A stretch of 64,000 nt of DNA from Aquihabitans sp. G128 (lineage in GTDB: Bacteria; Actinomycetota; Acidimicrobiia; Acidimicrobiales; Iamiaceae). Numbering within the stretch: the first letter of the stretch is position 1; each line of letters starts with the position of its first letter. Of the stretch, positions 1 through 9,007 are shown in pieces. Under the pieces are notes generated by a model. That model was given only the letters and a program-made list of their open reading frames with translations. It made no database searches and was not told the DNA's origin. The stretch lies in the NCBI RefSeq assembly GCF_019048865.1, contig NZ_CP077604.1:124001-188000 (forward strand). The letters are read 5' to 3'. The translations under genes and the position numbers were made by a program.

Positions 1-2
1 CC

Positions 3-242
3 CGCTCGCTGCCCAGCGTGGCGGTCGGCGCCAGCCCGCGGGCCGGCGTCCACCTGCTCGTCGCCGCCAAGGCCTCGGCGCGGCTCTGGGGCCGCCACTA
101 CGTGATCCCCGACGACGTGATCCGCGTCGCCCCCGCCGTGCTCCGCCACCGGCTGGTCCTGCGCCCCGAGGCCGAGCTCGAGCGCCTCACCCCCGACGCC
201 GCGGTGGCCAACGCCATCGCCGCCACCCCGGTGCCCCGCTGA
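3..242 (+). CDS. MoxR-family AAA+ ATPase, C-terminal fragment (5' end outside window)
   Basis: Only about the last 79 codons are present. The Walker motifs lie upstream of the window. The visible part is the helical lid: 'SPRAGVHLLVAAKASARLW', then 'YVIPDDVIRVAPAVLRHRL' and a short tail before TGA, which is how MoxR proteins end. MoxR ATPases are thought to act as chaperones or metal-insertion factors and typically sit beside DUF58 genes. The DUF58 gene follows 10 nt later, so the two are probably co-transcribed. Assignment is by end-motif recognition plus context. Confidence 0.8.
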   Translation, partial: RSLPSVAVGASPRAGVHLLVAAKASARLWGRHYVIPDDVIRVAPAVLRHRLVLRPEAELERLTPDAAVANAIAATPVPR

Positions 243-252
243 GCGTGCACCG

Positions 253-1495
253 GTGAGCCCGTCCGGTCGCGTGGTCGCGCTGGTGGCCGCAGCGGCGATC
301 AGCGCGTTCTGGGTGCCGCCGCTCGTCGCGGTGCTGCTGGTCGCTGCGGTGGTCGCGGCCTTCCTCGGCGACGCCTGGACCGTGCACCGGCCCCCTGAGG
401 TCGCCCGGCGCGTCCCCGCCGAGGTGGCGCGCGGCGCGACGAACGCCTTCTCCGTCAGCGTCGCGCCCCGGCCCGGCACCCGGGTCGAGGTGCGCCAGCC
501 CCAGACGGCCGACGTGCGCTTCGATCCCGCCGAGGCCGCGGGCGACCTGTCCGGCACGCTCCTGGCCACGCGCCGGGGCGCCCACGAGCTGGGCCCCGTC
601 GTCACCCGGGCCACGGGCCCCCTGCGGCTGGCCCGCTGGACGCACCGCCACGGCGGCACGGTGACGGTGACGGCCCACGCCGACCTGCCCGGGGCGCGGC
701 GGCTGGCCGCCGCGGTCCGGGCGGGCACGTTCCGCGACCCGGGGCTGCGCCGAGGGCCGCTGGGCCTCGGCACCGACTTCGAGGCGGTCCGCGACTACAC
801 GCCCGACGACGACATCCGCCGCATGAACTGGCTGGCGTCCGAGCGCGGGCCGGCCGATGGTCAACCAGTACCGGGAGGACACCGAGCGCGACGTGTGGTG
901 CCTGGTCGACGCCGGCCGCCTCCTGTCGGCGCCGGTGGGCGACCGCACCCGCCTCGATGCCGCCCTGGATGCGCTGGCCGCCGTGGCTGCGGTGGCCGAC
1001 GTGGTGGGGGACCGGGTGGGGGCGGTGGTCTTCGACCGCGAGGTCACGCGCGTCGTGCGCCCCCGCCGCGCCAGCGCGGCCGGCCTGGTGCGCTCGCTCG
1101 ACGACCTCGAGCCGCTCGTGGTCGACAGCGACTACGACGCCGCCTTCGGTCGGGTGGGCCAGGCCAAGCGCTCGCTGGTGGTGGTGTTCACCGACGTGCT
1201 CGACGGCGCGGCGTCGGCCCCGCTCCTCGACGCCCTGCCGGTGCTCTGTCGCCGCCACGCCGTGGTGGTGGCCGGGGTCATCGACCCCGACCTGGTCGAC
1301 GCGGTGACCGCCGAGCCGACCTCGACGCGGGACCTCCACGCCGCCTCCGTCGCCGCCGACCTCCTGGCCGAGCGCGACGCCGTCCGGGCCCGGCTCACCG
1401 CCGCCGGCGCCGTCGTGGTCGACGCCCCGGTGGACCACCTCGCGTCCATTTGCGTCGCCGCCTACCTCCGCCTCAAGTCCCGGGCTCGCCTGTAG
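253..1495 (+). CDS. DUF58 domain protein, reading frame broken once
   Basis: DUF58 proteins are membrane-anchored partners of MoxR ATPases with a vWA-like C-terminal half. The first frame (GTG 253) has two N-terminal hydrophobic segments and then 'FEAVRDYTPDDDIRRMNW', the DUF58 core. The frame is lost around 844-849. The protein resumes in the next frame with 'AGRPMVNQYREDTERDVW' and continues to TAG at 1493. Skipping one base joins the two halves into a normal product of about 413 residues. Nothing else in the gene looks decayed, so a sequencing indel is likely. Its 3' end overlaps the convergent SpoIIM gene by 23 nt. Confidence 0.82.
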
Positions 1496-2462
1496 CGGCG
1501 GGCCGTCCCCGCCAGAGGACCAGGGCCCAGTAGGCGGCGCCGAGGGAGGAGCCCACCGCCAGGGCGGCGGGCAGCGAGAGCCCGCGTGGCGTGACGAAGC
1601 CCTCGACGAGGCCGCACGGGACCAGCAGGAACGCCGAGCCGAGCGCCAGCTCCACCCCCGCCCGGCCCTCGACGGCCAGCGCCTCCACCCGGGTGCGGTG
1701 GCCGGGGTGGACGAGCGCCCAGCCGGTGCGGAGGCCGGCGGCTCCGGAGACGACGATGAGCGAGAGCTCGAGCACGCCGTGGGGGACGACCAGGCGCCAG
1801 AGCGAGTCGCCGTTGCCGCCCTGCACGGCGATGCCCGCCACCAGGCCGAGCACGAGGCCGTTGAACGCCAGGCTGGCGATGGTGAGCACGCCGGCGGACA
1901 GGCCGCCGGCGAACGCCACCAGCGCCACCCTCGCGTTGTTCGTGAAGATCTGGGCGGAGAAGCCGGTGTTGACCGTGGGATCGGTGACCTTCTGCGTGTC
2001 GGGGTCCCGAGGGCCGTCGTCGGACAGGCCGCGGGTGAGCGGCGACACCTCGGCCACCCGGGCCGCGCCGGCCGGATCCGCGTTCGACCAGACGCCGATG
2101 AGCAGCGCCGGACCGAACAGGGTGAGGGCGGCGACGAGCAGGAAGACCGGGCGCTCGCGCACGCGGCGCCAGTAGCCGGTGGTGGCGAACTCGGCCACGG
2201 AGGTGCGCGTGGTGACCGAGCCGTAGACGAGCGGCCGGGCCTGGCGGACCAGGAGGTCGAGCCGGTCGGTGACCGGATCGCCGGGGAAGCGCCGTCGGGC
2301 CTGGGCGAGGTCGGCGACGGCCTCGCGGTAGCGCCGACCGAGCCGGCGGACCGAGGCGGGGTCCAGCCGGTCGATGCGCCCGTCGGCCGCCGCCACGAGC
2401 GCCGCCAGGTCGTCCCACACCGGGGTGCGACCCTGGACGAAGGCTGGCAGCGGTTGGGGCAC
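1473..2462 (-). CDS. Stage II sporulation protein M (SpoIIM)-family membrane protein
   Basis: Predicted integral membrane protein of 329 residues. It has a soluble N-terminal helical part (residues 1-95) and then hydrophobic segments such as 'VFLLVAALTLFGPALLIGVW' and 'GVLTIASLAFNGLVLGLVAG'. The SpoIIM signature 'FTNNARVALVAFAGG' is present. In non-sporulating actinobacteria these proteins belong to MoxR/DUF58/RDD clusters, as here, and their role is unclear. I chose GTG 2462 because upstream in-frame sequence is arginine/serine-rich shadow that would run into the divergent RDD gene (start 2512). It converges on and overlaps the DUF58 gene. Confidence 0.8.
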   Translation of the reverse strand: MPQPLPAFVQGRTPVWDDLAALVAAADGRIDRLDPASVRRLGRRYREAVADLAQARRRFPGDPVTDRLDLLVRQARPLVYGSVTTRTSVAEFATTGYWRRVRERPVFLLVAALTLFGPALLIGVWSNADPAGAARVAEVSPLTRGLSDDGPRDPDTQKVTDPTVNTGFSAQIFTNNARVALVAFAGGLSAGVLTIASLAFNGLVLGLVAGIAVQGGNGDSLWRLVVPHGVLELSLIVVSGAAGLRTGWALVHPGHRTRVEALAVEGRAGVELALGSAFLLVPCGLVEGFVTPRGLSLPAALAVGSSLGAAYWALVLWRGRPAATGEPGT

Positions 2463-2511
2463 CGGGGCTCCGGGGGAGGGGACGAGAGGGAGGCCGTCTA
2501 GCGTCGAACGG

Positions 2512-3249
2512 GTGGAGCTCGACGACCGACTGACCTTGCCCAGCGCCGAGGGTATCGACCTCGACCTGGTGCTGGCCGGCATCGGCTCGCGCGGCGCCGC
2601 CTTCCTGCTCGACCTGCTGCTGCAGTTCGTGCTGCTCCTCCTCCTGGGCCTGGCGGGCGCTGCGTTCGACGGCCTCGGCCTGGCCTTCCTCGCCATCGGC
2701 TCGTTCCTGGTGCTGCTCGGCTACCCGATCGTGCTCGAGGCGTTCGCGTCGGGGCAGACCCTCGGCAAGCGGGCCCTGCGCATCGCGGTGGTCGCGTCCG
2801 ACGGCACCCCGGTGCGGTTCCTCGGCGCCGTCATCCGCAACGTCGTCCGGCCCGTCGACGCGCTGCCCGGCGTGTACCTCGTGGGCCTGGTGTCGATCCT
2901 GGCGACGAAGCGGGCCCAGCGCGTCGGCGACCTGGCGGCCGGCACGCTCGTGGTGCACACCGCCCGCAAGCAGGTGGCCGCCGGCCAGCTCGACGGCTTC
3001 GCCTCCGGTTCGGGCCACCCCGCGCTGCCGCCCGAGGCGGCCGGGTGGGACGTGAGCACCGTGACCCAGGAGGAGCTGGCGGCGGTGCGCTCGTTCCTGG
3101 CCCGCCGGCACCAGCTCGATCCCGTGCACCGCGCCAACCTGGCGCAGGCCCTGGCGTTCCAGCTGCTGCCCAAGGTCGCCGGGGTGCCGCTCGACGGCGG
3201 GCCCGAGGCGTTCCTCGACCGGGTGGCGGCGGCCAAGGCCGGCCGCTAG
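2512..3249 (+). CDS. RDD family membrane protein
   Basis: A 245-residue protein with the RDD fold. The first hydrophobic hairpin follows 'GIGSRGAAFLLDLLLQFVLL', and a second segment sits at 'FLAIGSFLVLLGYPIVLEAF'. The conserved 'GQTLGKRALRIAVV' and 'KRAQRVGDLAAGTLVV' stretches follow, then a soluble C-terminal tail of about 90 residues. RDD proteins include ion transporters and uncharacterised envelope proteins, so no substrate can be named. GTG 2512 is chosen because homology begins immediately after it and it leaves a 49-nt divergent gap to SpoIIM. Together with MoxR, DUF58 and SpoIIM it forms a recurrent actinobacterial cluster. Confidence 0.85.
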   Translation: MELDDRLTLPSAEGIDLDLVLAGIGSRGAAFLLDLLLQFVLLLLLGLAGAAFDGLGLAFLAIGSFLVLLGYPIVLEAFASGQTLGKRALRIAVVASDGTPVRFLGAVIRNVVRPVDALPGVYLVGLVSILATKRAQRVGDLAAGTLVVHTARKQVAAGQLDGFASGSGHPALPPEAAGWDVSTVTQEELAAVRSFLARRHQLDPVHRANLAQALAFQLLPKVAGVPLDGGPEAFLDRVAAAKAGR

Positions 3250-3260
3250 GACGCTCCACC

Positions 3261-3273
3261 TGACGGCTCGTCA
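3261..3273. promoter_or_regulatory. Perfect inverted repeat TGACG-GCT-CGTCA, candidate operator of the importer operon
   Basis: The repeat has 5-bp perfect arms and a 3-nt centre, 68 nt upstream of the binding-protein start. TetR- and GntR-type regulators commonly bind repeats of this size. A TTGACC hexamer (3277-3282) follows immediately and could be a -35 element, with TACGGT (3305-3310) as a possible -10. The 22-nt spacing between them is longer than ideal, so the promoter assignment is weak. No regulator is encoded next to it. Confidence 0.35.
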
Positions 3274-3340
3274 ACTTTGACCCACACGCGCGTTCGTTTC
3301 CCGCTACGGTGACGCCCGTCACTCGACTCAGGGGGTCTGG

Positions 3341-4786
3341 ATGTCGCAGTACAGGGGTTCGCGTGCCGGGCGGCGCGCTTCGGTCCTGGTGGTCATGGCG
3401 TTGTCGATCTCGATCGCCGGCGCGGCGTGCACCCGCTCCGACGGGGAGGTCGAGACGGGCGCTCCGTCGACCACCGCGGCGGGCGGGACGGCCACCACGG
3501 CGGCGGGAGGCGGCGGCGACCTCGGTCCCGGCGACTTCGGCAGCCTGAAGGAGGTCTGCGGTCCCGGCGACGCCAAGGGCGCCACCGACCAGGGCGTCAC
3601 CGACGACAGCATCGAGGTCGGCACGATCTCCGACGCCGGCTTCGTCGGTCGTCCCGGGCTGAACCAGGAGATGTTCGACGCCGCCAAGGTGTTCTCCGAG
3701 TGGTGCAACGCCGCCGGCGGCATCAACGGCCGCGAGATCAAGGTCGACGAGCTCGACGCCAAGCTCACCGAGTACAAGCAGCGCATCACCGAGGGCTGCC
3801 AGAAGGACTTCTTCCTCGTCGGCGGCGGCGGCGTGTTCGACAACACCGGCCAGGACGAGCGGCTCAAGTGCCTGCTGCCCGAGGTGCCCGCCTACCAGGT
3901 GACCCCGGAGGCCCGGGGCGCCGAGCTGGCCGTCGCCCCGCTCCCGAGCGCCCTCGACGAGGTGCCCGTCGGCGTCTACCAGTACCTCGGGAAGAAGTTC
4001 CCGGACGCCACCGACCACGTCGGCTTCCTCACCGGCAACGTGCCGGCCACGGTGGTCACCGACAAGCAGAACCAGGAGGGCGTGAAGTCCCTGGGCTGGA
4101 AGGTGGCCTACCAGGCCCAGTACAACTCGCTCGGCGAGTCGAGCTGGACGCCGTTCGCCCAGGCCTTCAAGAGCAAGAAGCTCAAGGGCGTCGTCTACAC
4201 CGGTGAGCCCGAGAACGCCGCCAAGCTGCTCCAGGCCATCGACGACATCGGCTACAAGCTCGACTTCTTCGTGGTGGGCGCCAACCACCTGGACCAGAAC
4301 TTCATCGACGTGGGCGGCAGCGCCATCCACGACGTGTACATGGCCTCGGCCGTGGTGCCGCCCTTCGAGCAGGACCAGAACCCGGCCACGAAGCAGTACC
4401 ACGACCTGTTCGCCAAGTACGCCCCGAAGGGCAAGGTCGACGCCCTCCTCGGCGTCAACTCCTTCTCGGCCTTCCTGCTCTTCGCCACCGCAGCGAAGGA
4501 ATGCGGCTCCGACGTCACGCGGAAGTGCGTCTACGACAACCTGGCCAAGGTCAAGGAGTGGGACGGCGGCGGGCTCCACGCCGTCACCGATCCCAGCTCG
4601 GGCAAGGCGTCGCGCTGCCTCATCGTGGTCGAGGGCACGCCGGACGGCTTCGAGGTCCCCAAGGACTACGAGCTGACCGACGGCCTCTTCCGCTGCGACG
4701 ACAGCAGCGTCGTGGGGCTCAAGGGCGACTACGGCAAGGGCGCCAAGCTCTCCGACGTCGGCAAGAGCCTCGACGACCTGGACTGA
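3341..4786 (+). CDS. ABC importer substrate-binding protein, type 1 periplasmic-binding fold (LivK-like)
   Basis: An exported receptor of 481 residues for a branched-chain amino-acid-type ABC importer. The N-terminus has an arginine-rich n-region, a hydrophobic stretch and 'SIAGAAC', an imperfect lipobox with Cys at about residue 28, so it is probably a lipoprotein. A Gly/Thr-rich linker follows. The mature domain contains 'DDSIEVGTISDAG' and 'FSEWCNAAGGINGREI', the usual Peripla_BP_6 opening. ATG 3341 gives the best signal sequence. The permease gene starts 9 nt downstream. Substrate cannot be read from sequence; this family also takes amides, urea and aromatic compounds. Confidence 0.85.
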   Translation: MSQYRGSRAGRRASVLVVMALSISIAGAACTRSDGEVETGAPSTTAAGGTATTAAGGGGDLGPGDFGSLKEVCGPGDAKGATDQGVTDDSIEVGTISDAGFVGRPGLNQEMFDAAKVFSEWCNAAGGINGREIKVDELDAKLTEYKQRITEGCQKDFFLVGGGGVFDNTGQDERLKCLLPEVPAYQVTPEARGAELAVAPLPSALDEVPVGVYQYLGKKFPDATDHVGFLTGNVPATVVTDKQNQEGVKSLGWKVAYQAQYNSLGESSWTPFAQAFKSKKLKGVVYTGEPENAAKLLQAIDDIGYKLDFFVVGANHLDQNFIDVGGSAIHDVYMASAVVPPFEQDQNPATKQYHDLFAKYAPKGKVDALLGVNSFSAFLLFATAAKECGSDVTRKCVYDNLAKVKEWDGGGLHAVTDPSSGKASRCLIVVEGTPDGFEVPKDYELTDGLFRCDDSSVVGLKGDYGKGAKLSDVGKSLDDLD

Positions 4787-4795
4787 CGGGACCCC

Positions 4796-7120
4796 GTGGA
4801 CAAGTTCCTCGTCTTCACCATCGTCGGGCTGAGCCTGGCGGCGATCTACGCCGTCATCTCGAGCGGCCTGGTCCTGACCTACACCACCACGGGCATCTTC
4901 AACTTCGCCCACGGGGCCATCGGCATGCTGGCGGCGTTCGCCTACTGGCAGCTCCGCTTCGACTGGGGGTGGCCGGCGCCGATCGCCCTGGCCGTGGTCC
5001 TCCTGCTCCTGGCACCGGCCTTCGGGCTGGTGCTGGAGCGGGTGATCATGCGGGGGCTCCAGGGCACCAGCGAGGCCACCAAGCTGGTGGTCTCCATCAG
5101 CCTCCTGGTGGCCATGATCGGGCTGGCGAACCTGATCTGGACCCCCGGTGAGAGCCGGCCCATGGACACCTTCTTCAAGGGCCAGAAGGTCGACCTGGGG
5201 ATCACGACGATCACCTACCACCAGGCGATCACCATCGTCACGGCCATCGTGGTGGCGGTGGGGCTGCGGTTCCTGCTCTACCGGACCCGCATCGGCGTCT
5301 CCATGCGGGCCAACGTCGACGATCGCAACCTGGCGCTGCTCAACGGCGCCCGGCCCGATCGCATCGGGCTGCTCAGCTGGGCCATCGGCTCGTCGCTCGC
5401 GGCCATCGGCGGCATCCTCATCGCCCCGGCGCTCACCCTCGACCCCGGGTCGCTGTCGCTGCTCATCGTCAACGCCTACGCCGCCGCCATCTTCGGCCGC
5501 CTGCGGTCGCTGCCGCTCACCTTCGTGGGCGCCATCGTGCTCGGCCTCACCGAGGGCTACCTCGCGGCCTACCTGCCGGGGGAGAACCAATACCTCGCCG
5601 GGTTCCGCCCGGCGGCGGCCGCCATCGTCCTGTTCCTCGTGCTGCTGGTGATGCCCAACCCGCGGCTGCGCACCCGCAGCCAGCTCCGGGAGTTCTTCCC
5701 GGCGCCGTCGCCGTCGGGCATGGCCATGGTGGCGGTGGCCGTGGTGCTGGCCGGCGTGGTCATGGTGACCACCCTCGACACCACCAGCATCATCTCCTAC
5801 GGCCAGATGTTCCCGTTGGCCATCGTCGCCCTCTCGCTGGTGCCGCTGGTCGGGTACGCCGGCCAGATCTCGCTGGCCCAGCTCAGCTTCGCCGGGGTGG
5901 GCGCCATCGTCGTCGCCCACCACGGCGGCGGGGGCTCGCCGCTCGGCCTCGCCCTCGCCGTGGTCGTCACCGCCCTGGTCGGTGGCCTGGTGGCCCTGCC
6001 GGTCCGACGGCTCTCGGGCATCTACCTGGCCCTCGCCACCGCGGCGTTCGCGGTGGCGCTCGACCGGTGGGTGTTCAACCTGCCCGACTTCGACATCGGG
6101 CCGCTGCACATCAGCCTGTTCCAGCTCGGCTCCACCGAGATCGCGCCGCTCAAGGTCTTCGGGTACGCGTTCGACACGCCGAGCCGACTGCTCATGCTCT
6201 CGGCGGTGGCGTTCTCGCTCACCGCGCTGGTGGTGGCCGGCGTGCGCTGGAGCGGCTTCGGCCGCCAGCTGGTGGCCATGCGCGACAGCGAGGCGGCGTG
6301 CGCCACCTTGGGGCTCAACCTGGTCTGGCCGCGGCTCGCGGTGTTCATGCTCTCGGCCGGCATCGCCGGGCTGGGCGGGGCGCTCTACGGCATGCAGCTC
6401 GGCTCGGTCTCGCCCGAGCGGTTCAACCTGGTCAGCGGCCTCCCGCTGTTCATGCTGGTGGTCGTCGGCGGCGCCGGCCTGGTGGGCGGTGCGCTGTTCG
6501 CCGGCATCGGCCTCTACGGGATCATCCCGCTGACCTCGGCCCTGTTCTCCTTCGTGGCCAAGATCAACGCCGTGTCGCCCGGGCTCACCGGCGTCGGCCT
6601 GGGCCGCAACCCCAGCGGCGTCATCCCGCTCGTGCAGGAGGGCGTGCGGCCCCTGCGCCGCGACCGGGTGGTGCTGCCCGCCATGGCCGTCGCCATGGTC
6701 GCGGTCTACGCGCTGCGCCAGGCCGACGCCTACGGCAACTGGCCCTTCGTGGCCCTGCTCCTCCTGGTCTTCGTGGTGGCCAACGCCGTCGCCGGCGCCC
6801 GGGCCCGCCCAGGGGCGGCCGAGCGTCGTGCTGCTGCGGCGGCCACGTCGGTGGGCGACCTCGACTGGGTGGGGATCACGTCGCCGTGGACCTCCGGCCA
6901 CCTCGCCCAGCTCGAGTCGGCCTTCGCCGCCGACGGGCTGCCGCCGATGACCGTCCCCGGCCGGTCCCGGGCCCACGACCCGTCCCTGCCCTACGGCTTG
7001 GCCGGCACCCAGATCCGGGAGTGGCGGGGCCACGAGGCCACGCCCACCGCGGTCGCCACCACCAACGGCCACTCGGCCGAGAGCAGCGAGGAGGTCGTGC
7101 ATGGCCACGCTCGAGGTTGA
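4796..7120 (+). CDS. Fused LivH-LivM branched-chain-type ABC permease
   Basis: One 774-residue polypeptide carries both permease halves. Residues 1-290 are LivH-like ('GIFNFAHGAIGML' near 35, 'LYRTRIGVSMRANVDDRNLA' near 165). Residues 310-640 are LivM-like ('GYAGQISLAQLSFAGVGA' near 351). The last 120 residues are a hydrophilic tail not typical of either half. LivH and LivM are usually separate and assemble as a heterodimer; fusions are known in actinobacteria. The GTG start is 9 nt after the binding-protein stop. The 3' end overlaps livG by 20 nt, implying translational coupling. No frame break is visible. Confidence 0.9.
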   Translation: MDKFLVFTIVGLSLAAIYAVISSGLVLTYTTTGIFNFAHGAIGMLAAFAYWQLRFDWGWPAPIALAVVLLLLAPAFGLVLERVIMRGLQGTSEATKLVVSISLLVAMIGLANLIWTPGESRPMDTFFKGQKVDLGITTITYHQAITIVTAIVVAVGLRFLLYRTRIGVSMRANVDDRNLALLNGARPDRIGLLSWAIGSSLAAIGGILIAPALTLDPGSLSLLIVNAYAAAIFGRLRSLPLTFVGAIVLGLTEGYLAAYLPGENQYLAGFRPAAAAIVLFLVLLVMPNPRLRTRSQLREFFPAPSPSGMAMVAVAVVLAGVVMVTTLDTTSIISYGQMFPLAIVALSLVPLVGYAGQISLAQLSFAGVGAIVVAHHGGGGSPLGLALAVVVTALVGGLVALPVRRLSGIYLALATAAFAVALDRWVFNLPDFDIGPLHISLFQLGSTEIAPLKVFGYAFDTPSRLLMLSAVAFSLTALVVAGVRWSGFGRQLVAMRDSEAACATLGLNLVWPRLAVFMLSAGIAGLGGALYGMQLGSVSPERFNLVSGLPLFMLVVVGGAGLVGGALFAGIGLYGIIPLTSALFSFVAKINAVSPGLTGVGLGRNPSGVIPLVQEGVRPLRRDRVVLPAMAVAMVAVYALRQADAYGNWPFVALLLLVFVVANAVAGARARPGAAERRAAAAATSVGDLDWVGITSPWTSGHLAQLESAFAADGLPPMTVPGRSRAHDPSLPYGLAGTQIREWRGHEATPTAVATTNGHSAESSEEVVHGHARG

Positions 7121-7841
7121 CGACGTCTCGATCGCGTTCGGCGGGCACACCGTGCTGGCCGGGGCGTCCCTGCAGGCCGAGGCCGGGCAGATCACCGGCC
7201 TCATCGGGCCCAACGGCGCCGGCAAGACCACCCTGTTCAACATCATCACCGGCCTGCTGCACCCGAGCACCGGCCGCATCCGCATCGACGGCCAGGACGT
7301 CACCGAGCTGAGCCTGCACAAGCGGGCCCGCTCCGGCCTGGCCCGCACCTTCCAGCAGCTCGAGCTGTTCGCCATGCTCACGGTCCGGGAGAACGTGCGG
7401 GTGGCCATCGACATCCGCCGGCGCTGGTCCCACGAGCGGGGCAACGCCGCCGCGCTCACCGACGCCATCCTCGAGCGGGTCGGCCTGGCTGGCGTGGCCG
7501 ACGAACGGGTGACCTCGCTGCCCACCGGGCAGGGGCGCCTGGTCGAGCTGGGCCGGGCCCTCGCCTCGCAGCCGAAGATCCTGCTGCTCGACGAGCCGGC
7601 CTCGGGCCAGGACGACATCGAGACCGAGCGCTTCGGCCACCTGCTCCAGGAGCTGGCCGCCGACGGCGCGGCCGTCGTGCTGGTGGAGCACGACATGGCG
7701 CTGGTCATGGAGGTGTGCCACCAGGTGCACGTCCTCGACCTCGGCCACATGATCGCCACCGGCCCGCCGGCCGAGGTCCAGGTCGACCCCCACGTGCTCG
7801 ACGCCTACCTCGGCACCAGCCGCACGGTGGCGGTCCCGTGA
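7101..7841 (+). CDS. livG: Branched-chain-type ABC importer ATPase LivG
   Basis: A 246-residue nucleotide-binding subunit. Walker A 'GPNGAGKTT' is near residue 35 and the LivG-typical 'FQQLELFAMLTVRENV' near 90. The signature loop has the form 'LPTGQGRLVELGRALA' instead of LSGGQ, as LivG proteins often do. Walker B is 'ILLLDEPASG' near 159 and the H-loop 'LVEHDM' follows. ATG 7101 lies inside the 3' end of the permease gene. It overlaps the next ATPase gene by the 4-nt GTGA arrangement, so the importer genes form one tight operon. Confidence 0.92.
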   Translation: MATLEVDDVSIAFGGHTVLAGASLQAEAGQITGLIGPNGAGKTTLFNIITGLLHPSTGRIRIDGQDVTELSLHKRARSGLARTFQQLELFAMLTVRENVRVAIDIRRRWSHERGNAAALTDAILERVGLAGVADERVTSLPTGQGRLVELGRALASQPKILLLDEPASGQDDIETERFGHLLQELAADGAAVVLVEHDMALVMEVCHQVHVLDLGHMIATGPPAEVQVDPHVLDAYLGTSRTVAVP

Positions 7842-8581
7842 CCGCCGTCGACGCCTCCCCGCCGCTGGTGGCCGACGGCGCCAGCGAGCCGCTGCTCGAG
7901 CTGCGCGGCATCCGCGCCGGCTACGACGGCATCGACGTCATCCACGGGATCGACCTGGAGGTCCACCCCGGCCGGGTGGTCGCCCTGCTCGGCCCGAACG
8001 GCGCCGGCAAGTCCACCACCCTCAAGGTGCTCTCGGGCATGCTCGCCCCCTCCGCCGGCGACGTGCTGGTGGCCGGTCGCCGCGTCAACGGCGCCCGCCC
8101 GGACGACCTCGCCCGCCGGGGCCTGTGCCTCATCCCGGAGGGCCGGGGCATCTTCCCGAACCTCACCGTCCGCGAGAACCTCTGGATGATGACCCACCGC
8201 GGTCGGACCAAGGCCGACGTCGAGGAGCAGGCGGCCGCCCGCTTCCCGCAGCTCACGCGGTTCCTCGACCAGACCGCCGGGACGCTCTCGGGCGGCCAGC
8301 AGCAGATGCTGGCCATGGCCCGGGGCCTGGCCACCGACCCCGCCCTGCTCGTGCTCGACGAGCTGTCGATGGGCCTGGCGCCGATCATCGTCGACCAGCT
8401 CTACGAGACGGTCAGCCAGGTGGCGGCGGAGGGCACGTCGATCCTCCTGGTCGAGCAGTTCGCCCGCATCGTGATGGACGTCGCCGACGACGCCGCGGTG
8501 ATGGTCCACGGCCACATCGTCGAGACCGGTCGCCCCCGCGACCTCGAAGCCAGCCTCTCCCAGGCGTACCTGGGTGGATAA
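7838..8581 (+). CDS. livF: Branched-chain-type ABC importer ATPase LivF
   Basis: The second nucleotide-binding subunit, 247 residues. Walker A 'GPNGAGKST' is near residue 52, the LivF-typical 'LIPEGRGIFPNLTVRENL' near 100, the signature 'LSGGQQQMLAMARGL' near 150 and Walker B 'LLVLDELSMGL' near 170. The H-loop is 'LVEQFA'. I chose GTG 7838 because it overlaps the livG stop in a GTGA arrangement and gives the normal LivF length. Longer in-frame upstream sequence is only livG read in another frame. Works with LivG on the fused permease. Confidence 0.92.
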   Translation: MTAVDASPPLVADGASEPLLELRGIRAGYDGIDVIHGIDLEVHPGRVVALLGPNGAGKSTTLKVLSGMLAPSAGDVLVAGRRVNGARPDDLARRGLCLIPEGRGIFPNLTVRENLWMMTHRGRTKADVEEQAAARFPQLTRFLDQTAGTLSGGQQQMLAMARGLATDPALLVLDELSMGLAPIIVDQLYETVSQVAAEGTSILLVEQFARIVMDVADDAAVMVHGHIVETGRPRDLEASLSQAYLGG

Positions 8582-8591
8582 GGAGCAAGCC

Positions 8592-9005
8592 ATGATCGAG
8601 AACCCGCAGCGCGTGGAGCAGTTCAAGGGCGAGATCGCCGACATGCGCCTCGCCGACCCCGCCGCCGGGCGCGACCGCGCCCTCTTGCGGCTGGGGACCG
8701 CCCTCATGGTGGTGGGCGTGGTGCTGGCGCCGGTGGCCTACGGCATCAGCCACGGCACCACCAACGCCCTCCAGCAGCGAGACGCGCAGATCATCGCCAT
8801 CAGCGGCCTCATCGTCGCCGTCGTCGGCGGTGCCCTGTTCCTGCGCTACTCCATGGCCCAGTTCCTGCGCTTCTGGCTGGCCCGGCTGTCCTGGGAGCAG
8901 CAGGCCCAGACCGATCGCGTGGTCGAGGCCGTCGCCCCGGGGACCACCGCCGCGGCCGCGCCGTCGACCCCGGCGGCCGCCCCCGCCACGGTCGACGTCC
9001 GCTAG
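8592..9005 (+). CDS. Small two-span membrane protein of unknown function
   Basis: A 137-residue protein I do not recognise. It has two hydrophobic segments ('LGTALMVVGVVLAPVAYGI' and 'IIAISGLIVAVVGGALFL') separated by about 15 residues, then a cytosolic-looking stretch and an Ala/Thr/Pro-rich tail. ATG 8592 is preferred over an in-frame GTG at 8574 because AAGGAG (8580-8585) sits 6 nt before it. It begins 10 nt after the livF stop and so is probably the last gene of the importer operon. Any role in transport is only suggested by position. Confidence 0.65.
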   Translation: MIENPQRVEQFKGEIADMRLADPAAGRDRALLRLGTALMVVGVVLAPVAYGISHGTTNALQQRDAQIIAISGLIVAVVGGALFLRYSMAQFLRFWLARLSWEQQAQTDRVVEAVAPGTTAAAAPSTPAAAPATVDVR

Positions 9006-9007
9006 CG

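Noticed and set aside
2831-7759. Minus-strand open frame of 1642 codons opposite the importer operon
   Set aside because: His/Asp/Arg-rich sequence without any domain; it is the mirror of real plus-strand genes with strong third-position GC bias.
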